A stretch of DNA of 64,000 nt from an uncultured Clostridia bacterium (GTDB lineage Bacteria > Bacillota > Clostridia > Christensenellales > Borkfalkiaceae), in contig CANQMX010000001.1 in NCBI GenBank assembly GCA_947625095.1, positions 1-64,000 on the forward strand, given 5' to 3'. Made by a program: the position numbers and the translations under genes. The notes under the pieces are model-generated. The model did no database searches. It was given only the letters and a program-made list of their open reading frames with translations, and was not told the origin of the DNA. Of the stretch, positions 26,401 through 37,698 are shown one piece after another. Positions within the stretch are counted from its first letter, which is position 1. Each line of letters starts with the position of its first letter.

Positions 26401-28575
26401 TCAACTCAAATTGCTCGGATTTTCTTCCACATAGCAGAGCACATTTTTATGTTTGACGGCAGCCACCGCGTCGTAGATCTCGGCGAGCGGCGCGCCGGGC
26501 AGAACGCGCATGAGCACCTGGTAACGGTGCTTGTTCTGAATTCGCTTGACGGGCGCGTGCATACGGTTGAAAAACAGGAACTTATCGGCGTTTTTTGCAT
26601 AGATCTCGGAGAGTGCGGAGTACACCTCTTTGAGGCAGGAAAGGGTCTCCTGCTCGTCCTCGCCCGTTGCCATCACGCGCACGATCTTGGCAAAAGGCGG
26701 GAACATCGTCGCCGCGCGCATGGAGATCTCGTGCTCGTAGAACCCCTCGTAGTCGTACTTTGCCGCATACCGCAGAATGGCGTTCTCGGGGTCGTAGGTC
26801 TGAAGCACCACCTCGCCCTTCTCCTCCGCCCTGCCGCTCCTGCCCGCGACCTGCGTCACAAGTTGAAAGGTGCGCTCGCCGCTCCTATAATCGGGGAAGT
26901 ACAGCCCCATATCGGCGTCGAGGATGCCCACGAGGGTCACGGCGGGGAAGTCGTGTCCCTTGGCGACCATCTGCGTGCCGACGAGGATGTCCGCCTCGCG
27001 CGAGGCAAACTGCTTCAAAATCTTGTAGTGCCCCTCCTTGCCGCTCGTCGTATCCATATCCATGCGCAGGATGCGCGCCTTGGGGTACAGTTTTTTGAGT
27101 TCCCCCACCACGCGCTGCGTGCCCGTGCCCACATAGCGGATATGCACGCCGCCGCACGCGGGGCAGGCGGGCGGCATCTTGTAGCGCGCGCCGCAGTAGT
27201 GGCATTTGAGGCAGTCCTCCTCGCTGTGGTAGGTGAGCGCCACGTCGCAGTGCTCGCATTTTATGACGTTCCCGCAGTCGCGGCACATCACCGTCTGCGA
27301 GTAGCCCCGCCTGTTCAAAAAGAGAATGGCTTGGTTGCCGCTTTCGAGGCAGGTCTCCAGCCTCTCTTTGAGGAGGGCGGAAAAGGGCGAGGGATTGCCG
27401 CGGCGCACCTCCCTGCGCATATCCACGAGCCGCACCTCGGGCAGAGGCCGCGCGTTGATGCGGTCGGGGAGCGTAATGAGTTCGAACTCCCCCTCCTTGG
27501 CGCGGCGGTAGGTCTCCACCGCGGGCGTCGCGCTGCCCAATACGAGTTTGCACCCGTTGTATTTTGCGCGCAACAGGGCAATATCAAAGGTGTTGTAGCG
27601 GGGGGAACTCTCGGAGGAGTAACTGCCGTCGTGTTCCTCGTCGATGACGATAAGCCCGATGTTCTCGACGGGCGCAAACACGGCAGAGCGCGCGCCCACC
27701 GCGATCTTCGCCTCGCCCGAGCGGAGGCGCTCCCACTCGTCGAAGCGCTCCCCCGCCGAAAGTCCGCTGTGCAAAATGGCGACCTCGCTTTGGAAGCGGG
27801 AGCGGAGCTGAAAGAGCATCTGCGGGGTGAGCGAAATTTCGGGCACCAAAAAGAGCGCGGTCTTGCCCGTCTTCAACTGCTCCGCGATGAGCCGCAGATA
27901 AATTTCCGTCTTGCCGCTGCCCGTCACGCCGTGGAGAAGGGTCACCGTCTTTTTTGTGCCCTCGATGCGGCGGACGGCGTTTTCTTGGGCGGGCGTTAAA
28001 ACGTGCTCCGCCTGCGCGCCGCGCTTCCCGCCGTAGGGGTCGCGCATTTTGCGCTTTTTTTCGAGGACGAGCATCCCCTTCTTTTCGAGCGCCCCTACCG
28101 CCGCGCCGAACGCTTTGCGCAGTTCGGCAACGTCGGTCTCGCCGTGCTCCTGCAAAAATGCGGCGAGGGCGCGCTGGGCTTTGGCGTTTGCGGGCAGGCT
28201 GTTTTCATCGCCCTCGAATTTTGCGTACGTCTTATACGCCTCGCTCACCCTGCCCGTGCGCATTTCGGCGGGCAAAAAGAGGCGCAAAGAGAGAGCGAGC
28301 GGCACGCGGTAGCGGGCGGCGATCTTCTTTGCGAGCGCGAGGCACTCCTCGTTCAAGGCGGGGAATTTATCGAGCGGGCGGAAAATTTTTTTGAGTTTTT
28401 CGGGCGGAATATCCGTCGTGGATTTTACGCGTATGACAAAACCCGTCGTCGTTCCCCTCCCCTGTCCGAACGGAACGGCGACGCGCATCCCCGCTACCAC
28501 ATTGAAGTCGCACAGATAGTCGAAAATTTTATCGACGTCGCTGTGCGCGATATCCACGATGACTTCCGCTACCAT
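26401..28575 (-). CDS. priA: Primosomal protein N' (replication restart helicase)
   Basis: GVTGSGKTEIYL, DEEHDGSY, zinc-binding CRDCGNVIKCEHCD...CHYCG; start taken as MVAEVIVDIAHSDVDK. Confidence 0.94.
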   Translation of the reverse strand: MVAEVIVDIAHSDVDKIFDYLCDFNVVAGMRVAVPFGQGRGTTTGFVIRVKSTTDIPPEKLKKIFRPLDKFPALNEECLALAKKIAARYRVPLALSLRLFLPAEMRTGRVSEAYKTYAKFEGDENSLPANAKAQRALAAFLQEHGETDVAELRKAFGAAVGALEKKGMLVLEKKRKMRDPYGGKRGAQAEHVLTPAQENAVRRIEGTKKTVTLLHGVTGSGKTEIYLRLIAEQLKTGKTALFLVPEISLTPQMLFQLRSRFQSEVAILHSGLSAGERFDEWERLRSGEAKIAVGARSAVFAPVENIGLIVIDEEHDGSYSSESSPRYNTFDIALLRAKYNGCKLVLGSATPAVETYRRAKEGEFELITLPDRINARPLPEVRLVDMRREVRRGNPSPFSALLKERLETCLESGNQAILFLNRRGYSQTVMCRDCGNVIKCEHCDVALTYHSEEDCLKCHYCGARYKMPPACPACGGVHIRYVGTGTQRVVGELKKLYPKARILRMDMDTTSGKEGHYKILKQFASREADILVGTQMVAKGHDFPAVTLVGILDADMGLYFPDYRSGERTFQLVTQVAGRSGRAEEKGEVVLQTYDPENAILRYAAKYDYEGFYEHEISMRAATMFPPFAKIVRVMATGEDEQETLSCLKEVYSALSEIYAKNADKFLFFNRMHAPVKRIQNKHRYQVLMRVLPGAPLAEIYDAVAAVKHKNVLCYVEENPSNLS

Positions 28576-28613
28576 ATCCAAAGAAAAGCGCCCCGCGATC
28601 GCGGGGGCTACTG

Positions 28614-28835
28614 TCAGTCTCTTACGCTCTTGACCTTGCCGTTCATGATCTCCTGACAGGCGACCACGATCTCCTTTTGTTTGCCGGGCAGTTCGGTCGC
28701 CCCCGTCGACTGCATCTGCTCGATGATCTGGCGGGTACGCTTTGCAACGGCAATGCACAGTTCGTAGCGGCTCAAAGGCTCTTCCTCCGTGCCGAGTTTT
28801 CTGACGAGCGCGTCTACCGAAGGTTCGTTTATCAT
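28614..28835 (-). CDS. rpoZ: DNA-directed RNA polymerase omega subunit
   Basis: Small protein with RYELCIAVAKRTRQI between gmk and priA. Confidence 0.85.
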   Translation of the reverse strand: MINEPSVDALVRKLGTEEEPLSRYELCIAVAKRTRQIIEQMQSTGATELPGKQKEIVVACQEIMNGKVKSVRD

Positions 28836-28844
28836 ATTGTTACC

Positions 28845-29417
28845 TCATGAATTGGATTTTTCTCTGTGAATGATGCCGAGGATCTCCTCGGTCGCGCGGG
28901 GCACTTCGTCGTTGAGGACGATGTAGTCGAACTTATCCGCCTGCGTGTACTCGAACTTTACGCGGGCGCGCCGCGCCGCCAACTGCTCCTCGCTCTCCGA
29001 CCCTCTGCGGTGGAGGCGGTTTTCAAGTTCTTCAAGCGAGGGCGGCATGATGAAGATGTTGATGACTTTGCGCGTCGGGCCGAAGTATTCCTTGGCCTTG
29101 AACGCGCCCACCACGTCGATTTCCAGAATGACCGCCTTGTCCTCGTCGGCGCGCTGTTTCACATATTCGATGAGCGTACCGTAATAGTTGCCGAAGTGCT
29201 CGTCATACTCCAAAAATTCGCCGTTTTGAAGCTTGCGCTTGAATTCTTCGTGGGTGATGAAAAAATAGTGGACGCCGTGCACTTCGCCGGGGCGGGGCGC
29301 ACGCGTCGTGCAGGATACGGAGAGCGCCAATTGGGGATCTCTTGCCATTAGCTCGTTTACGATCGTTCCCTTCCCCACGCCGGAAGGACCTGAGATGCAA
29401 AAAATGACGCCCTTCAT
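28845..29417 (-). CDS. gmk: Guanylate kinase
   Basis: ISGPSGVGKGTIV; SCTTRAPRPGEVHGVHYFF. Confidence 0.96.
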   Translation of the reverse strand: MKGVIFCISGPSGVGKGTIVNELMARDPQLALSVSCTTRAPRPGEVHGVHYFFITHEEFKRKLQNGEFLEYDEHFGNYYGTLIEYVKQRADEDKAVILEIDVVGAFKAKEYFGPTRKVINIFIMPPSLEELENRLHRRGSESEEQLAARRARVKFEYTQADKFDYIVLNDEVPRATEEILGIIHREKSNS

Positions 29418-29420
29418 CGC

Positions 29421-30296
29421 TTACTCCAAATTCTGCACTTGCTCGCGCACCTTCTCGATCTCGTTCTTCATCTCGAGGGCGGCGGCGGTGACCGCTTTAT
29501 CGTTGGATTTGCTGCAAATGGTGTTGCACTCGCGGTTGAATTCCTGAATGAGAAAATCGAGCTTTCTGCCGACCGGCTCTTTGCTTTCCGCAATGGAATA
29601 AAATTCGTTGATGTGGGAGGCGAGGCGGGTCAGCTCTTCATCGATGTTGCACTTGTCGGCAAAGATGGCGGCCTCCGTCAAAATTCTCGTCTCCTCCACC
29701 TTGCCGCCGACGTACTCCGCAACGCGCTCGGCGATCTTCTTTGCGTACTCGGTCGCCACAAAGGGCGCGCGGGCAGCGATCTTTTCGCGCAATCCGGCGA
29801 TCGTCCTGACGCGGGAAAGGAGGTCGGCTTTGAGGCGCTCCCCCTCCGCGCGGCGCATTTCGGAGAGCGCCGTGAGCGCAATTTCCAGCGCCTCGTCCAA
29901 GGCGCGCACCAAAACTTCATCCGCGCCCGCCGCCTCCTCCGTCTTGACGACTTCGGGCAGGCGCAGAAGATGCGAAAGGCTCATATCGTCGTGCAGCGCG
30001 GGAAATTCGCGGCGGAGAGAATTTGCCGCTTCCACGTACGCGCGGGCGGCCTCCAAATCGGTGTAGACAAATTTTTCGCGTGCGCGGCGGTCGGTGTACG
30101 AGACGAACACATCGAGGTGTCCGCGGGAAATTTTTTCCTTCGCCGCCTTGCGAATTTTCTCTTCGAGCGAGAGAAAGACGCGCGGACATTTGAGAGCGAG
30201 GTCGAAATAGCGGTTGTTGACGGAGCGGACTTCGACGACGAGCTCCAGCCCCTCTTCCCGATATTCTCCTTTGCCGTAACCCGTCATGCTGAACAT
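29421..30296 (-). CDS. YicC family endoribonuclease-like protein
   Basis: MFSMTGYGKGEY; C-terminal FLIQEFNRECNTICSKSND. Confidence 0.92.
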   Translation of the reverse strand: MFSMTGYGKGEYREEGLELVVEVRSVNNRYFDLALKCPRVFLSLEEKIRKAAKEKISRGHLDVFVSYTDRRAREKFVYTDLEAARAYVEAANSLRREFPALHDDMSLSHLLRLPEVVKTEEAAGADEVLVRALDEALEIALTALSEMRRAEGERLKADLLSRVRTIAGLREKIAARAPFVATEYAKKIAERVAEYVGGKVEETRILTEAAIFADKCNIDEELTRLASHINEFYSIAESKEPVGRKLDFLIQEFNRECNTICSKSNDKAVTAAALEMKNEIEKVREQVQNLE

Positions 30297-30395
30297 TTGC
30301 TTTCGCCCCCGCTTGGTTCTTTTGACTATTATATCACACGCCGCCACGGATTGGCAAGTTTTTTGCAAACATTTTTTGCGCGCGATTTTTTTGCT

Positions 30396-30466
30396 TTTGT
30401 CCTCCCGCCCCGCGCCGCGCGCTTCCCCCTACGGGGGAAGCGCGCGGCGCGGGGCGGGAGGACAAA
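30396..30466. repeat. Very long perfect palindrome (34-bp arms, 3-nt loop) followed by T-tract on + strand
   Basis: tttgtcctcccgccccgcgccgcgcgcttccccc-tac-gggggaagcgcgcggcgcggggcgggaggacaaa then ttttttt. Confidence 0.9.
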
Positions 30467-30476
30467 TTTTTTTCTC

Positions 30477-32426
<1,950 letters not shown>

Positions 32427-34718
32427 TTACTCCAAAATTTCCAGCGGGGCGAGCGCCGCCGCCAAGTCCTTGTTCCCCGCCGACGCAAAGTGGACGGTGA
32501 TGATGAGATTTTCCCTTGTGCCGCGCATGGCGATGACTTCCCCCTCGCCGAAGCGCGCGTGCCTTACCCTTGTGCCCACCGCAAAGCGGGACGTATCCTT
32601 TTTTTCCGCCTGCGGCTGCGCGGGCGTGGGACGGGAAGTGCGCACGGGCGGCTTGCCCGTGCCGAATGTGGGCAGGCTCTCCTCCTGCCGCGCGCTGCCC
32701 ACCCTGCGGGGCGCGGAATTGCCGTAGCCGTAACTCCGCCCATAGCCGCCGCGGTAGCCGCCGTAGCCGTAGCCCGCGTTGCCGCCGAAATCTCCCCCGT
32801 AGCGGGGATAGGCGCGCTGTTCGGGAATGGAGAGGAGGTCTTTTAATTCCTCCACAAAGCGGGAACGGACGGTGGGTTCGCGCCTGCCGTAGAGATAGCG
32901 GCTCTTGGAGCGGGTGAGATACAGCCGCCTTTGGGCGCGCGTGATGGCGACATACATGAGGCGGCGCTCCTCTTCGAGTTCGCCCTCGTTTCCCACGGCG
33001 CGGGAGATGGGCATGACGTCCTCTTCAAGGCCGATGAGGAACACGGCGGGAAATTCCAGCCCCTTGACGGCGTGGATGGTGGCGAGGGTCACATAGTTGC
33101 CATCGTCCATCTCGTCCGTATCCGAATAGAGCGTGACCTGTTGGAGATAGTCGGAGAGGGTCGCGCCCTCGTTCATGCGCACGAACTCGGCGACGGAATT
33201 CTGAAATTCCGCGATGTTGGCGCGCTTGGTGACGCTTTCATCCGAACTGTCGGCGTACTGCTCCAACATCCCCGAGGTCTGGATGAGGCGGTCGGTGAGG
33301 GCGTCCGCCGCCAGCTCCTGCGAGAGAACGATGAGGTCTTTTATGTAAGCGCCGAAGGCTTTGACCTTCTCCTTTGCCGCGGCGGGCAGGGGCAACTCCC
33401 CCACCGAGAGCACCGCATCGTAGAGGGAGAGTTCCTCGTTGTCGGCGAAATCCGACAGCGTTTGCACCGTTTTATCGCCGATGCCCCGCCGAGGCACGTT
33501 GATGACGCGGCGGAGGGCTTCGCTATCGAAGGGGTTGGCGATGAGGCGGAGATAGGCGAGAATATCCTTGATCTCCTTGCGCTCGTAGAACTTGAAGCCG
33601 CCGAACACCTTATAGGGAATATCGAGGCCGGTAAATTCCTGCTCGAAGGAGCGGGTGAGGGCGTTGATGCGCATGAGAATCGCAAAGTCCGAATACTTTG
33701 CGCCGCGCGAGGCCGCCTCTGCGATGAGACGGGCACAGTAGCGGGCTTCCCCCGCCTCCTCCTCCGCCTCGTAGTAGACGGGCTTGTCGCCTGCGGGGGC
33801 GTCCGTCCAAAGCTGCTTCCCGCGGCGGAAATTGTTGTGCGCGATGGAGGCGTTCGCAAGCGCCAGAATGTTGCCCGTGGAGCGGTAGTTGCGCTGCAAT
33901 TTGTACAGTTTCATGTTGGGGAAACTGCGCTCAAAATGCAATATATTGTCGATTTCCGCACCCCGCCAGCCGTAGATGGACTGGTCGTCGTCGCCCACCA
34001 CAAAAAGGTTGCCGTGGTGCGAGGCGAGTAGTTTTATGATGTCAAACTGCACGGCGTTGGTATCCTGAAACTCATCGACATGGATGTAGCGGAACTTATC
34101 CGAAAGGTAGGCGCGGGCTTCCTCATCCGCCGCGAGGAGGGCGCGCGCCTCCGTCAAAAGATCGTCGAAATCGAGGGCGTTGTACGCCTTTAAGTGGGCG
34201 TTGTAGCGCTCGTAGACCTTGACGGCCTCGGCTACGCCCCGCTCGTAGCGGTATTGGGCGAGGTACGCCGCGGGAGAAAGCCCAAGCATCTTGGCGTTTG
34301 TGATGTGGAAACGCGCCGCCTTCAAAATGCCGTCCTCATCGTAGCCGAGTTCCTTGCAGACCTGCTTGACGACGGCGTTACGCTCTTGCTCGGAATAGAT
34401 GGAAAAATTGTCCCTTATGCCGCGTTTTTGCGCATACATACGCAGAATTCGCACGCACATGGAGTGGATGGTGCACACCCACATACTGCCGATCTCCGCT
34501 TGGCGTTCGAGGCGTTCGCGCATCTCGCGCGCCGCCTTGTTGGTGAACGTGATGGCAAGAATACTGCCCGCGGGCACGCCCTTTTGCAAAAGATAGCCGA
34601 CGCGGGCGGTGAGAACGCGCGTTTTGCCGCTCCCCGCGCCCGCGAGGACAAGAACCGCGCCCTCGGTATCGAGGACGGGCTTTATCTGTTCTTCGTTGAG
34701 TTCTTCGAGGATCTCCAT
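32427..34718 (-). CDS. pcrA: ATP-dependent DNA helicase PcrA/UvrD
   Basis: LAGAGSGKTRVLTARV, GDDDQSIYGWRGAE. Confidence 0.94.
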   Translation of the reverse strand: MEILEELNEEQIKPVLDTEGAVLVLAGAGSGKTRVLTARVGYLLQKGVPAGSILAITFTNKAAREMRERLERQAEIGSMWVCTIHSMCVRILRMYAQKRGIRDNFSIYSEQERNAVVKQVCKELGYDEDGILKAARFHITNAKMLGLSPAAYLAQYRYERGVAEAVKVYERYNAHLKAYNALDFDDLLTEARALLAADEEARAYLSDKFRYIHVDEFQDTNAVQFDIIKLLASHHGNLFVVGDDDQSIYGWRGAEIDNILHFERSFPNMKLYKLQRNYRSTGNILALANASIAHNNFRRGKQLWTDAPAGDKPVYYEAEEEAGEARYCARLIAEAASRGAKYSDFAILMRINALTRSFEQEFTGLDIPYKVFGGFKFYERKEIKDILAYLRLIANPFDSEALRRVINVPRRGIGDKTVQTLSDFADNEELSLYDAVLSVGELPLPAAAKEKVKAFGAYIKDLIVLSQELAADALTDRLIQTSGMLEQYADSSDESVTKRANIAEFQNSVAEFVRMNEGATLSDYLQQVTLYSDTDEMDDGNYVTLATIHAVKGLEFPAVFLIGLEEDVMPISRAVGNEGELEEERRLMYVAITRAQRRLYLTRSKSRYLYGRREPTVRSRFVEELKDLLSIPEQRAYPRYGGDFGGNAGYGYGGYRGGYGRSYGYGNSAPRRVGSARQEESLPTFGTGKPPVRTSRPTPAQPQAEKKDTSRFAVGTRVRHARFGEGEVIAMRGTRENLIITVHFASAGNKDLAAALAPLEILE

Positions 34719-34777
34719 TACCCCTTTATTATACCATAAACCGCCGCGCTCTTCAACGGTTTATGCCATAAAATTTT

Positions 34778-35176
34778 TCATTGGTTTTTTCTGCCCTTGA
34801 TCTCGAATTCGTACTCCCTTTTGAAGCGCTCCAAGGCGCGCAGGTACTTTTCGGACAGTTCCAGATTGTAGCGCTGCTGCTCGGCATACGAGAGGGTGCT
34901 GTAATATTCCCTGTCCGTCAGCCGCCCGATGGCATCGGAGACCTCGCCCTCCGAAAGGAGAAGATTTTTGACTTTGAGGTAGAATTCATCGGGCGATTCG
35001 CCCTTGATGCGCCCTTCCACCTTCTCCTGAAAGTAGCGCTCCATTTTGCTTTCGCTGATCCCCTGCTCGCGTGCGTGCGTACGCTCCGTCAAGAGTTCCT
35101 GTTCGCACTGCTGCCAAAACCCCCTTTTCATGCGCTGTTTTGCCTCTTTTGCAAGCATTTTTAACGTCCGCTCCAT
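34778..35176 (-). CDS. Conserved hypothetical, charged helical protein
   Basis: ORF downstream of rpsU on the same strand. Confidence 0.6.
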   Translation of the reverse strand: MERTLKMLAKEAKQRMKRGFWQQCEQELLTERTHAREQGISESKMERYFQEKVEGRIKGESPDEFYLKVKNLLLSEGEVSDAIGRLTDREYYSTLSYAEQQRYNLELSEKYLRALERFKREYEFEIKGRKNQ

Positions 35177-35220
35177 GGCGCTCCTCCCTTTCGACTGCCT
35201 ACGACATTTTTCGCAAAATA

Positions 35221-35250
35221 AAAAATCCGTAACGATCGTTACGGGTTTTT
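35221..35250 (-). terminator. Terminator downstream of rpsU (bidirectional-looking)
   Basis: aaaaatccgtaacgatcgttacgggttttt palindrome. Confidence 0.75.
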
Positions 35251-35252
35251 CT

Positions 35253-35429
35253 TCAGTTTCTGCTTCTCTTGCGCGCCGCTTCCGCCTTCTTTCTCTTCTT
35301 CACGGAAGGCTTCTCGTAAAATTCCTTCTTGCGAAGGTCGCCGATGATGCCGTCGCGCGAGCACTTTCTCTTGAAGCGACGAAGCGCGCTTTCCAGATTT
35401 TCGTTTTCTCCGACTTTGATCGTGGACAT
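35253..35429 (-). CDS. rpsU: 30S ribosomal protein S21
   Basis: [28 protein letters not shown]...[15 protein letters not shown]. Confidence 0.95.
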   Translation of the reverse strand: MSTIKVGENENLESALRRFKRKCSRDGIIGDLRKKEFYEKPSVKKRKKAEAARKRSRN

Positions 35430-35517
35430 ATCCTCTACCCTCCTTCGCCGCAGCACTTACTAACTTCCATATTATAGCAAACGGCGGCGGGATTGTCAAT
35501 TTTTTTGCGGCCGTTTT

Positions 35518-36315
35518 TTAGATTTTTGCGCCGTATTTTTCCGCTTTTTCCGCGAGGAATTCGTAGGCGGTTTTTACCTCGCCGAAGTTTTGATAGTCGC
35601 CGCCGTAATTTTCGACGAGCACCGCGCCCGTAAAGCCCACATCTCGAAGGCGGGCGAAGAGTTCATCAAAGTCGAACGTGCCCTGCCCGGGGAGGCAGAG
35701 TTTGCCGTCGGCGCGGATATCACTGACGTGGACATGGGAGAGCGAGGCGCCCATTTCTTCGAGATATTCCCGATAGTTGTAGCCCGAGATGCGCGCCTGC
35801 TTGACATCAAGCACGCCCGCAAGCGAGGGACACGCCGCTTTGAGTTCCCTGAAAATGCCGGGGCGGTTGTAGAACGCCCATTCGACATTTTCGTAGGCGA
35901 GCGTGACGCCGAATTTTTGGCAGAAGGCGGCGATCTCCTCCGTGAGGCGGGCGACGCGGGGGATATCCTCCTTGAAGGTGCGCTTGATACGGGCGACGCC
36001 GTGGAAAGTGTAGTACTTTGCGCCGAGGATTTGGGCGGAGCGCATGGCGCGCTCCAAAAAGTAGTAGGCGTCGGCCTTAACGCGCGGGTGGGCGGCGTAG
36101 AGCTGCGGCTCGAACTGCGTGTTGAGAACGTGCACGGAATGGACGTGAAGGCCGCCCTTTTTTGCCGCCAGAAGTTGGGCGAAGGATGGTTCGTACTCGG
36201 AAAAGGATGTCAAAAAGACCTCGGCCGCCCCTACGCCCCATTCCGAAAGGAGGGGCAGGCTATCTTCGTTGTTGAGGCGCAGGAAAAATGTCGCCGTGGA
36301 GACGCCCGTCTGCAT
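35518..36315 (-). CDS. Sugar phosphate isomerase/epimerase (xylose isomerase-like TIM barrel)
   Basis: LAYENVEWAFYNRPG, HVHVSDIRADGKLCLPGQGTFDFDELF. Confidence 0.8.
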   Translation of the reverse strand: MQTGVSTATFFLRLNNEDSLPLLSEWGVGAAEVFLTSFSEYEPSFAQLLAAKKGGLHVHSVHVLNTQFEPQLYAAHPRVKADAYYFLERAMRSAQILGAKYYTFHGVARIKRTFKEDIPRVARLTEEIAAFCQKFGVTLAYENVEWAFYNRPGIFRELKAACPSLAGVLDVKQARISGYNYREYLEEMGASLSHVHVSDIRADGKLCLPGQGTFDFDELFARLRDVGFTGAVLVENYGGDYQNFGEVKTAYEFLAEKAEKYGAKI

Positions 36316-37430
36316 CAGTAGAACCTCGCAAGGAGTTCATCCGCCGCGTCCTGCATGAAGCCCCTTTCGCAGTACAGCGTGAGAATGGTGAAGCGGGGAC
36401 GGATCTTGTACGCTTCAAAGAACATTTGGCGGACGGTGGCGCGGGAGACGCCGATCCCGGAAAATTTGGTGGGACAGCCGAGCGAGGCGAGCACTCCTTC
36501 CGCCCACGCGACGGAGGGCAGTTTTTCCGCCTCGGCGTAGACCCTTTCGCACCCCTCGAAGGCGGGGCGGGTTTGGAGCGTGTGGTAAAGATAGAGCGAA
36601 ACGAGCGTGCCGAGCCCCACCTTGACGCCGTGGAGGGGGATCTTTTCGCCGCGTTTCAAGAAGTCCATTTCGAGGAAGTGCGACATATGGTGCTCCGCGC
36701 CCGAGGCGGGGCGGGAATTGCCCGCGACGACCATCGCATACCCCGAGATGAGGAGGGCTTCCATGAGTTTTTGAACGCCCCCCTCTTCGCCGCGGGTGAG
36801 GGCGGGAACGCTTGCGGCGCAGGCTTCCACCGCCTTGTACATGAGGTCGGCGGCCTCGCGGTTGTACTCCTCGCCCGTGAGGTAGGAGGAGACGCGCCAA
36901 TCGGTGAGGCAGCAGTACTTGGCGAGGATATCCCCCACGCCCGCGCCGAGCATCATGCGGGGCGCGGAGGCGAGCACCGAATAATCGATGAGGACATCGC
37001 TTGCCGTCTGCGCCTGCCGCGTAATTTTGAAGCCGTTTTCGATGAGGGGCGTGACGCCCGACGTGAAGCCGTCCATGGAGGGCGCGGTAGCAAAGACGCC
37101 GCTCGGCTTTTTGAGGAGATACCCCGCGCGCTTTGCGATATCGTTGAGCGTGCCAGAACCCACCGCCAAGAGATAATCGCAACTTTTTGCCGCGCGCACG
37201 GCGACATTCAGCCGCAGTTCGTCGGCGACAGGCTCGGCCTCGGGGAAGGTGAATTGGGAAACGTCGCCGACCGCTTGGATCTGGGCGACGATGTTTTGCG
37301 AGATGGGATAGGTGTTTGTATCGGTGAGGACAAGCACGCGCTTGCCCTTTACGCGCTCCAAAAAGATGGGAAATGTGCTGCCCACCTCTACGTTGACGCC
37401 GAATTTTTGCGATAGAGTTTGGATGTTCAT
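36315..37430 (-). CDS. sn-glycerol-1-phosphate dehydrogenase-like (AraM/EgsA family)
   Basis: VGSGTLNDIAKRAG, FATAPSMDGFTSGVTPLI, ASGAEHHMSHFLEM. Confidence 0.85.
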   Translation of the reverse strand: MNIQTLSQKFGVNVEVGSTFPIFLERVKGKRVLVLTDTNTYPISQNIVAQIQAVGDVSQFTFPEAEPVADELRLNVAVRAAKSCDYLLAVGSGTLNDIAKRAGYLLKKPSGVFATAPSMDGFTSGVTPLIENGFKITRQAQTASDVLIDYSVLASAPRMMLGAGVGDILAKYCCLTDWRVSSYLTGEEYNREAADLMYKAVEACAASVPALTRGEEGGVQKLMEALLISGYAMVVAGNSRPASGAEHHMSHFLEMDFLKRGEKIPLHGVKVGLGTLVSLYLYHTLQTRPAFEGCERVYAEAEKLPSVAWAEGVLASLGCPTKFSGIGVSRATVRQMFFEAYKIRPRFTILTLYCERGFMQDAADELLARFY

Positions 37431-37513
37431 AGGATCGCCTTGTGGAGAGATATGGGCGTACCCCCTCCCCCTTACGCAGGGGGAGGGCAAGTAAGAAAGG
37501 GCCGGGCGAAATA

Positions 37514-37558
37514 TAAGGGAAGATACACTCGGCTTCTGCGAAGCCTCGGTATGAGGAT
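37514..37558 (+). repeat. GATACACTC...GGTATGAGG family repeat
   Basis: aagggaagatacactc-ggcttctgcgaagcc-tcggtatgaggatc. Confidence 0.8.
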
Positions 37559-37605
37559 CATCCCACCCCGAGGAGGGTAGGCCTTATTACGGGGCGGACT
37601 GCGTT

Positions 37606-37647
37606 GTTCGGGATTCTTCACCCCGCAAGGGGGTTCAGAATGACGCG
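37606..37647 (+). repeat. GGATTCTTC...CAGAATGACGC family repeat
   Basis: gttcgggattcttcaccccgcaagggggttcagaatgacgcg. Confidence 0.7.
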
Positions 37648-37698
37648 TAGAACATGGGGCGAGGTGAGGAAACGCCCGACGGGAGTCGGGCGTAGACA

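Noticed and set aside
26083-27999. 638-aa plus-strand ORF
   Set aside because: Antisense to priA and def; composition typical of shadow ORF, no start/RBS support.
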